Part shown: in pieces, positions 1 through 4,504 of the stretch
Position numbering within the stretch: position 1 is the stretch's first letter
Layout: the number at the start of each line of letters is the position of its first letter
NCBI GenBank assembly: GCA_964365905.1
Contig: CAYIRQ010000081.1
Coordinates: 1 to 6,239, forward strand
Length of the DNA: 6,239 bases
Origin: CAYIRQ01 sp964365905
GTDB taxonomy: Bacteria; Patescibacteriota; Gracilibacteria; Peribacterales; Peribacteraceae
Direction: 5' to 3'
Made by a program: the position numbers and the translations under genes
Notes under the pieces: model-generated
What the model saw: the letters and a program-made list of their open reading frames with translations, nothing else
Databases searched by the model: none
What the model was told of the DNA's origin: nothing

Positions 1-298
1 GGATGGCGCTTTTCTTGAGAAAGTTTTTGATGATCCTCTGAGGATCGATGCGCTCATGTACGTGCAGAGAAACATTTGGCACCTCAAAACTCACTCCTTC
101 TTTTTTCCCCGCCCAACTGAGTTGTGGATCGATGTGCGGATCGTGTTCATAGCGCGTACGACCGTTTCTCGGATCCGTGGCAGTGGAGACGAGACCGACT
201 GGCGGATTGTTCACGCGACTTGCCCCTTCGTGCGTGTAGGAGGCAAGAGATTTACGGCGGCCGGAGGATTTTTCGGCGCGAGGGCGGGGGGCAGTCAT
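1..298 (-). CDS. Site-specific DNA methyltransferase, N-terminal part (runs off the left edge)
   Basis: An open frame runs from ATG at 298 to the window edge, 99 codons without a stop. The protein starts MTAPRPRAEKSSGRRKS, a basic, flexible head. It continues with the blocks SYTHEGASRVNNPPVGLVS, YEHDPHIDPQLSWAGKKEG and SFEVPNVSLHVHERIDPQRI. From memory, this series (NNPPVGLV, YDPHLDPQL.WAGK, SFEVPTVSLHVHERIDP) is the characteristic beginning of a family of large adenine-specific DNA methyltransferases that work with a DEAD/DEAH-helicase restriction subunit in type III-like systems. The catalytic DPPY motif and SAM-binding motif would lie downstream, outside the window, so activity cannot be judged. 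The start is the first ATG of the frame; there is no purine-rich ribosome site before it (the upstream bases are CGTAACCGCTCTGCGCTC). It follows the ATPase gene by 255 bp on the same strand. The family call comes from recognition, not a search. Confidence 0.8.
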   Translation of the reverse strand, partial: MTAPRPRAEKSSGRRKSLASYTHEGASRVNNPPVGLVSTATDPRNGRTRYEHDPHIDPQLSWAGKKEGVSFEVPNVSLHVHERIDPQRIIKNFLKKSAI

Positions 299-366
299 GA
301 GCGCAGAGCGGTTACGAGAGAGGAATAATGCAGGCGATCGATGGGGAAGGAGGGGTGGAGAGCCAT
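296..366 (-). repeat. 71-bp leader repeat, copy 1 (before and including the methyltransferase start)
   Basis: Aligned without gaps to 2361-2431, this segment differs at five of 71 positions. It contains the methyltransferase ATG at its end (minus strand) and about 68 bp of leader. Similarity stops a few bases inside the coding region on one side and at GCCAT on the other. Because both copies end on a start codon, the repeat probably represents the 5' region of one gene family duplicated in the locus. No convincing -35/-10 pair is visible inside it; copy 2 has TATTAT where copy 1 has CATTAT. Confidence 0.9.
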
Positions 367-375
367 GGGTGGAAG

Positions 376-472
376 AACGTATACGTTAGATTTAAATAAA
401 TCTAATTTATTTTGGCTTATCTAAGCCATTTTCTTGCTCTTTTATCCCTGTTTTAGCTTTATTTAAATCTAA
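376..472. promoter_or_regulatory. AT-rich intergenic region with nested dyads upstream of the methyltransferase
   Basis: Four symmetric elements lie in the gap between the ATPase and methyltransferase genes. AACGTATACGTT (376-387) is a perfect 12-bp palindrome. TTAGATTT-AAAT-AAATCTAA (386-405) is a perfect 8-bp-stem hairpin overlapping it. GGCTTA-TC-TAAGCC (414-427) is a second hairpin. The 15-mer TTAGATTTAAATAAA (386-400) returns as an exact inverted copy at 458-472. The stretch is far richer in A and T than its surroundings. Such an arrangement fits an operator/promoter region for the methyltransferase, or a terminator for the ATPase gene. I cannot choose: no controller-protein gene is visible in the window, and on the minus strand neither hairpin is followed by a real T run. 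Confidence 0.5.
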
Positions 473-569
473 TTTCTTCAACACCCGGTAGCCAGTCTTT
501 CGAGGTTCGTGGCGCTCCGTTCGCCCATTCTTTTGTGAATCGATTCCCACGACCTATGAAGAAAGGAAA
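459..569 (-). pseudogene. Possible short gene tail ending in the AT-rich spacer
   Basis: In a frame shifted by one base from the ATPase, a stop-free stretch runs from just after TAA at 570-572 to TAA at 459-461. It reads like protein in its second half (EWANGAPRTSKDWLPGVEE then IRFK and stop), with a tryptophan/proline pattern that does not look like random translation. It overlaps the ATPase stop by about 14 bases and has no start codon of its own. It could be the remnant of a gene deleted when this locus was rearranged, or chance. I do not recognise the family. Confidence 0.17.
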
Positions 570-2209
570 TTATATATTTTGTCCAGCACCGTGCTCACTT
601 CGGTGGGAATTTCATCGATCTTCATGGACTGTGCGATTTGCCAATACTCCCCTTTACGCATGGGCATTTTTAAATGGTCAAAGAAGCGATCTAGAAAGAC
701 GCTGCCCTTGCCATCAATCGTCTCCGCAAGCGGATTCTCCAGAGCCGCTTTCGGTATGTGCCGCTCAAGGTAGTCGCGCGCTTGTCGTAGAAACAGCCCG
801 CCATACCCATTTTTCTCCAAAAAGCGGAGGAGTGCCTCCGAATGGATAAGGTAATTTTCGATCTCAGTACGCTCCCAATACACAACATCGAAGTTTTGTG
901 GAAGATTTTGTGTTCGTGGAGCATCGCCATCACGGATACAGAAAGCATTGAGATGCCCGTCAATGATGCTTTGCAAGGCCTTAAAATATTCAAATGCCTC
1001 TCCGAGATCCTGCCCTTTGAGCGGCCTGAAAAACACGTCTTTCAATTGCTCACTGACGCGATGCTTGAGAGTCTCGGCCCACGCTTTCAGTGTGCGTAGA
1101 TCAGTATCTCCTTCCGCAAACAGCATGCGTTTTTTCCACTCGGCATTGGAGATAGAAAGAGGGGAAACGACCTTCAGGGCCGCCAGAATATTACCTTTAT
1201 TGAGTTGCAGTTTGTGCGGAGATTCGCCAAAGAATGCAGTGATGGATTCCATATCTGTGCTGTTCACAAGAACCTCTGAGTGTGTGGAAATAATCAGCTG
1301 TGATCCCTGTTTTGCTGCGATAGATCGGAGCCAGTCGTACATGCCTCTCTGGAGGAACACATGCATATGACTATCTGGCTCATCGATAAGTAACACGGAG
1401 TTTTGATGGGAATACAGAAATGCAGCAATCAACAGGAACTGCAAAAAGCCGCTGCCTGCACTCGCAATTTCCAACTGATCCGTGCGGCGCTGTCCGGCAG
1501 CCCCCAATGGGCGGTACCAGACGACAATGTCGGGATCGACGGCAGAATTGTAGGAAATTGGCAGCAGTTCTGCTCCGAAGATGTCATGGACATGGCGCGT
1601 CAATTCCCCCCATTGCTCCTGTGATGATTCAAACAGATTCAGAAGGAGATTGCGGAGAACTTCTCCTGGTCTGCCCTCACCGATGGCACGAAGTTGCGCG
1701 CCAGGATCTAGGCGTTGTTCCGACGTTTGAACGCCGGAAAGGGGTGGCAGATGGAATACCTTGTCTGCCTCTTCAGGCAGTGTTTGAGTGTGATCCGTCG
1801 GGTTGCAATAAATTAATTCCTCGTTCGCATACTTCATATCCACACCATAAGACCACTTGATGTTTTCTGCCGAGATGCCATGCACAGTGATACGCACCAC
1901 AATCTTCTCCGATGCTTTTCCTTGCACCTCTCCGAAGCGCCACAACATCCTCGCATTACGTACTGGCGCCGGTGCGATAGCATTCCTGGGAATGGGGGCT
2001 CCTGTTCTCTTCTGCGCCGTGCCCTTGCCTTTCTTCTCGCGCCACTGCTGGGCGAAGAAGCTCCAGAGTGCGATGGCCTGGAGAGCAGTGGTTTTGCCCC
2101 CATTGTTTTGCCCAACGAAGAGCACGGGCTGCCCCTTAGCGCCTGTATTCAGCTCCACTTCGGCTGTCTTGAATTTCTTAAAATGCTCGATGGTGACTTT
2201 GGTGATCAT
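554..2209 (-). CDS. OLD-like ABC ATPase with C-terminal TOPRIM nuclease domain
   Basis: This 551-residue protein belongs to the SMC/RecF-like ATPases of the overcoming-lysogeny-defect type. Visible in order: MITKVTIEHFKKF start typical of the fold; Walker A GQNNGGKTT at about 33-41; ABC signature SAGSGFLQ at 250-257; Walker B SVLLIDEPDSH at 271-281; switch histidine in LIISTHS at 305-311. The second half has TOPRIM-like landmarks: LFAEGDTD (Glu366), CIRDGD (Asp427, Asp429) and ERTEIENYL (446-454), the acidic set expected for metal-dependent DNA cleavage in OLD/GajA nucleases. An insert at about 57-88 is rich in Arg, Lys, Pro and Ala. OLD relatives act mostly in phage or plasmid defence, so its place beside a DNA methyltransferase fits a defence role; no UvrD-like GajB partner is seen. 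ATG at 2209 is preferred to TTG at 2242, because a TATAAT lies between them and the family begins at MITKVTIEHF. No Shine-Dalgarno is evident. Confidence 0.88.
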   Translation of the reverse strand: MITKVTIEHFKKFKTAEVELNTGAKGQPVLFVGQNNGGKTTALQAIALWSFFAQQWREKKGKGTAQKRTGAPIPRNAIAPAPVRNARMLWRFGEVQGKASEKIVVRITVHGISAENIKWSYGVDMKYANEELIYCNPTDHTQTLPEEADKVFHLPPLSGVQTSEQRLDPGAQLRAIGEGRPGEVLRNLLLNLFESSQEQWGELTRHVHDIFGAELLPISYNSAVDPDIVVWYRPLGAAGQRRTDQLEIASAGSGFLQFLLIAAFLYSHQNSVLLIDEPDSHMHVFLQRGMYDWLRSIAAKQGSQLIISTHSEVLVNSTDMESITAFFGESPHKLQLNKGNILAALKVVSPLSISNAEWKKRMLFAEGDTDLRTLKAWAETLKHRVSEQLKDVFFRPLKGQDLGEAFEYFKALQSIIDGHLNAFCIRDGDAPRTQNLPQNFDVVYWERTEIENYLIHSEALLRFLEKNGYGGLFLRQARDYLERHIPKAALENPLAETIDGKGSVFLDRFFDHLKMPMRKGEYWQIAQSMKIDEIPTEVSTVLDKIYNFLSS

Positions 2210-2230
2210 AAAATTTAAGTGAGAGGAGGA

Positions 2231-2236
2231 ATTATA
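2231..2236 (-). promoter_or_regulatory. Candidate -10 box (TATAAT) for the ATPase gene
   Basis: On the minus strand a perfect TATAAT lies 21 bases before the preferred ATG of the ATPase gene, within GTTGTATAATTCC. Transcription from it would begin near 2223 and give a leader of roughly 14 bases. No good -35 hexamer is present at 17-18 bp. The box overlaps the stop codon of the upstream minigene, so it may have been formed or carried in by the rearrangement there. Confidence 0.3.
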
Positions 2237-2363
2237 CAACAATGGAAATAACCTTCATCGTATCATTCCCGAAAATATCCACCACATTCACACATTGCAG
2301 GAGTTCGTCCCGTTTCTCGTTATCGGTGAGGAGCAGGCGGGATTGGATGGGGGATGACGTCAT
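2232..2363 (-). pseudogene. Internally deleted minigene: shared leader and ATG joined to a 35-residue protein tail
   Basis: A 43-codon frame starts at the ATG (2363) that closes the second leader repeat and ends at TAA (2232-2234). After MTSSPIQSRL it continues LLTDNEKRDELLQCVNVVD and IFGNDTMKVISIVV. The tail is paralogous to the one at 2719-2823. The first few codons (MT..P) are all that resembles the methyltransferase start. I read it as a gene whose middle was deleted, leaving 5' leader, start and 3' end; a short expressed peptide is possible but has no ribosome site. The parent protein is not identified. A methyltransferase or restriction subunit of the same system is the obvious candidate by context only. 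Confidence 0.5.
2250..2332 (-). repeat. 83-bp tail repeat, copy B
   Basis: Matches 2737-2819 with seven mismatches and no gaps; the 38 bp at its right end, coding for the start of the tail, are identical. Of the encoded residues only Cys/Arg, Asn/Arg, Ile/Thr and Asp/Asn differ. The frame is open in both copies, so the similarity follows a coding segment. Confidence 0.9.
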
Positions 2364-2431
2364 GGGCGCAAGGCGGTTACGAGAGAGGAATAATACAGGC
2401 GATCGATGGGGAAGGAGGGGTGGAGGGCCAT
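2361..2431 (-). repeat. 71-bp leader repeat, copy 2
   Basis: Direct repeat of 296-366 at a distance of 2065 bp, 66 of 71 bases identical. It ends on the ATG of the minigene at 2363. On the minus strand it contains TATTAT in a position that could serve as a weak -10 about 35 bases before the ATG. The ATPase gene lies wholly between the two copies, so recombination between them would excise it. Confidence 0.9.
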
Positions 2432-2472
2432 AATTATGTTGCGGATTCTGTTGTAATATTATTACCTTTTCT

Positions 2473-2718
2473 TTATAATGAGGCAGCTGAAGGTTGGGGT
2501 TGGGTTTCTTGTCCATGCCCCGGCCTTTTTAGTTTGACCAACCATACCGAAAAATAATTCAGAGCGTTCAGTGTCATGTTTCCATTGATGGATTGTCCCA
2601 GAAGACCTTCCAACGTGTGGAGCACAGGCAGACGCACTTCATCTTTCTTGCCAGACTCGTCCATGAAAACGAACGGGATCAGCCCTCCTGTCTTGAGCCG
2701 TCGCTTTATGGTAAGAAG
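2473..2718 (-). pseudogene. Fragment of an unidentified gene, probably without its true start
   Basis: A stop-free frame follows directly, in the same frame, after the stop of the tail at 2719. Its protein-like core is GGLIPFVFMDESGKKDEVRL followed by PVLHTLEGLLGQSINGNMT and ALNYFSVWLVKLKRP, ending with a low-quality tail PGHGQETQPQPSAASL and a stop at 2473. The amphipathic, evenly charged composition argues for a real former coding region. A conventional start is lacking unless one takes the internal ATG at 2664. An ATG overlapping the previous stop as ATGA (2722) is one base out of frame, so an original start at 2722 with a one-base insertion near 2695-2705 would restore one longer gene. 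I do not recognise the family. The bases from 2432 to 2472 hold nothing I can name. Confidence 0.45.
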
Positions 2719-2823
2719 TCATATAGAAATCAAAACAACCTTCATCGTATTGTTCCCAAAAGTATCCACCACCCTCACACGTTGCAGGAGTTCGTCCCGT
2801 TTCTCGTTATCGGTGAGGAACAT
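2719..2823 (-). pseudogene. Orphan protein tail, copy A (34 codons)
   Basis: From ATG at 2823 to TGA at 2719-2721 the frame reads MFLTDNEKRDELLQRVRVVD then TFGNNTMKVVLISI. It lies 18 bp after the stop of the SEC-C/HEAT gene and is the sister of the tail at 2232-2363. No ribosome site precedes the ATG, and similarity between copies ends close to it, so this is probably the surviving 3' end of a longer gene rather than a true 34-residue gene. Its stop forms ATGA with a possible next start. Confidence 0.45.
2737..2819 (-). repeat. 83-bp tail repeat, copy A
   Basis: Partner of 2250-2332, direct orientation, 487 bp apart, 76 of 83 bases identical. The copies flank the unidentified fragment and the second leader repeat. 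Confidence 0.9.
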
Positions 2824-2841
2824 GCGGCCATTGTAGCGCGA

Positions 2842-4044
2842 TCATGCCGCTTGCTGCGTCTTTTCCTTCTCGGCCTCCTGTTCCAAATACCGCTGGAACG
2901 AGCGATCCCACTTCCGGCGCTCCATCCATCGCGCAAACGGACGCACCGGCCGGAACCACCATGAGCGGTCGCGGGCCTCCTTCTTCCAGCGGACCTGTCT
3001 CTCCGCAATCGCCTCCGGCGCGTAGAAAGCCAGCCAGTCTTTCTCATATTGCCATCGCTCAGGCTCCTCTTCCGCGAGCGCTTCCCTCACTTCTTTCACG
3101 GAGAAGAACGGTTCACTCCACCTTCCATTTTCCTCCGCATGATCCTGTTCCCATGCGACCTCCAGGAGGTCTGTGCAGTACTCCTTGCGTCTGCAGTCGA
3201 GGAGCACGGAACCCCCAAGGCCACGAACGTACTGATCTTCGTTCCTATCCCGCATCAGGGAAGCGATACAGGCGAATACTTCCCGCGCGACATGCGGAGA
3301 ACGCAAGGCGATCGCCGCCATCCCTTCACACGCAAGCACGCGCTGAAACCAGTGGTTTGAGGGATCCTCTGCAAGAGCGCGGAGCGCGGGGAGAGCCGGC
3401 GGGCCGATGGCGCCGAACATGGATGGCAGCATCTCCGTCACCCAGTCGCATTCCCATACGGAGGCCATCCGCAGGGCGGCGACCAGGGGCGCGACAACAC
3501 GTTCCCCGCCGATTGCTCCGAGAATGCAGGTCGCGTGGATCGCCGCCCACCACTCCACTCCGTCCTTTCGCCAGCTCCACTCGTCGCGGACAATGGAGGA
3601 GAGAGAGGGGATCAGGGATGCTCCATGCTGGACGCATTCATCCACGATGGAACGCGACAGGCGATCGCCCTCGGAAGACAGGAGGCGGAGGAGCTCATCG
3701 TTGCGGGAGGAACGCCCGTCGTTCCCGTACTGTTCGCTCGTGTCGAATGTGGTCCATACGTTCTCATGCAACCGCTCGCAACATTTCTTGTACTTTCTGC
3801 CGCTCCCGCAGTGGCACGGCTCGTTGCGGCCCGGCCTGTCGTGATGCAAGAGGTTTGTGGCGCCAAGTAACGCAGCCTCGAGATCATCGGTGTTCTCCGG
3901 TTTATCCGGCTCGATGCCCACGATGAATTTCCAGCCGCCTTGCTCACAGAGAGCAGACACCTCCTCCGCGCGTTCCATGGACGGTACCCGCAGGATGATC
4001 GGATGCGCCTCCGTGCCGAGCGGAGCCAACCAGTCAACCATCAT
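2842..4044 (-). CDS. SEC-C zinc-motif protein with N-terminal SWIM/SEC-C-associated domain and HEAT-like repeats
   Basis: A 400-residue protein with three parts. Residues 4-60 (DWLAPLGTEAHPIILRVPS, then FIVGIEPDKPENTDDLEAAL) match my memory of the small PBPRA1643-type SWIM/SEC-C proteins. Residues 72-90 (GRNEPCHCGSGRKYKKCCE) are a complete SEC-C zinc site, Cys77, Cys79, Cys88 and Cys89, like the SecA C-terminus. From about 130 to 290 come HEAT-like helical pairs (ATCILGAIGGERVVAPLVAA, then GPPALPALRALAEDP, then VLACEGMAAIAL). The last 90 residues are rich in Trp, Arg and Glu (RQVRWKKEARDRSWWFRP). The start is ATG at 4044, overlapping the upstream TGA as ATGA; a second ATG follows at 4041. An extension to 4113 would overlap the upstream gene by 73 bp and lacks family residues. 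Function is unknown; zinc-dependent protein or ribosome binding near the export machinery is an inference. Confidence 0.82.
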   Translation of the reverse strand: MMVDWLAPLGTEAHPIILRVPSMERAEEVSALCEQGGWKFIVGIEPDKPENTDDLEAALLGATNLLHHDRPGRNEPCHCGSGRKYKKCCERLHENVWTTFDTSEQYGNDGRSSRNDELLRLLSSEGDRLSRSIVDECVQHGASLIPSLSSIVRDEWSWRKDGVEWWAAIHATCILGAIGGERVVAPLVAALRMASVWECDWVTEMLPSMFGAIGPPALPALRALAEDPSNHWFQRVLACEGMAAIALRSPHVAREVFACIASLMRDRNEDQYVRGLGGSVLLDCRRKEYCTDLLEVAWEQDHAEENGRWSEPFFSVKEVREALAEEEPERWQYEKDWLAFYAPEAIAERQVRWKKEARDRSWWFRPVRPFARWMERRKWDRSFQRYLEQEAEKEKTQQAA

Positions 4045-4382
4045 GCGGAAGAGAAAATGTTCCCCGAGTCTCCTTCCACGATTTTCGTGAGGAACGCAGG
4101 ACTCACGTTCCAATGATGACCGTCATCCGTGACAAGCGACACCGTGCGCCGATTGAGCCGCGTGATTGTCCCCATAATGCGTCGTCCCTCCCGGAGGAAA
4201 CATGCCCGGTCCATCGGCTGAAATTGCGAGAGGGAGCGCAGGTCCCGCACTTTGTGAAGCATTTTGAGACGTTCAACGACGAGACGATTGAGCAGCCGCA
4301 GCTGCGGCTCATCGAGATCCACAATGATTCGTTCCAATTTCCCCGGAAGAACCGTGCGCGTGACAGGCGGGGAGGCAGACAT
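4041..4382 (-). CDS. Small protein with SH3/KOW-like C-terminal domain
   Basis: A 113-residue hypothetical protein. The first half is helical (KLERIIVDLDEPQLRLLNRL, then VVERLKMLHKVRDLRSLSQF). The second half has the alternating beta pattern of a small barrel (FLREGRRIMGTITRLNRRTV, then SLVTDDGHHWNVSPAFLTKI). I recall similar small proteins with a GxxxxGxVxRxNxKTVxVxTDDGxxWNVSP end, without an assigned function; the barrel suggests nucleic-acid or ribosome binding. ATG at 4382 is chosen because conserved-looking sequence begins there; a weak GAGGA lies 16 bases upstream. A GTG at 4451 would add 23 residues (PRKIRVIFHCPPGRNED) of unclear value. The stop overlaps the next start by ATGA, so the two are probably translated together. 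It lies 122 bp after secA. Confidence 0.72.
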   Translation of the reverse strand: MSASPPVTRTVLPGKLERIIVDLDEPQLRLLNRLVVERLKMLHKVRDLRSLSQFQPMDRACFLREGRRIMGTITRLNRRTVSLVTDDGHHWNVSPAFLTKIVEGDSGNIFSSA

Positions 4383-4464
4383 ACCACATGCGAGAATATC
4401 CTCATTGCGGCCGGGAGGGCAATGGAAGATCACACGAATTTTCCGTGGCACTTCTTATGCCCGC

Positions 4465-4488
4465 GCACCAGACGCTGCGCGTCGGTGC
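4465..4488 (-). terminator. GC-rich hairpin after secA without a T tract
   Basis: GCACC-A-GACGC-TGC-GCGTC-GGTGC forms a 10-bp stem with one bulged base and a 3-base loop, starting 17 bases after the secA stop on the minus strand. No T run follows, so it is not a standard intrinsic terminator. It could attenuate read-through, stabilise the secA 3' end, or mark a processing site between secA and the small gene. It overlaps no chosen coding region. Confidence 0.4.
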
Positions 4489-4504
4489 TGGGCAGGCTTC
4501 TCCA

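Noticed and set aside
318..401. Plus-strand small frame with AGAGGA before ATG at 329
   Set aside because: The spacing looks like a ribosome site, but in the second copy of the repeat the ATG is ATA and the frame is not preserved, so it is probably coincidence. The minus-strand reading explains the conservation better.
537..546. GAATCGATTC palindrome as terminator of the ATPase gene
   Set aside because: The stem is short, has no loop and no T run follows on the minus strand.
1834..2115. Minus-strand frame overlapping the ATPase in another phase
   Set aside because: Arg/Ser-rich out-of-frame translation of the Walker A and insert region.
535..2222. Several plus-strand frames opposite the ATPase
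   Set aside because: They are short, mutually overlapping and have no motifs, while the ATPase frame has all ABC and TOPRIM landmarks.
2232..2823. Insertion sequence or MITE as the cause of the repeats
   Set aside because: The repeats are direct, coding in character and end at start or stop codons. No terminal inverted repeats, target-site duplication or transposase remnant was found.
2844..3926. Long plus-strand open frame of 360 codons
   Set aside because: It is antisense to the SEC-C/HEAT gene and its product is a low-complexity Arg/Pro/Ser mixture with no family pattern, whereas the minus frame has clear motifs.
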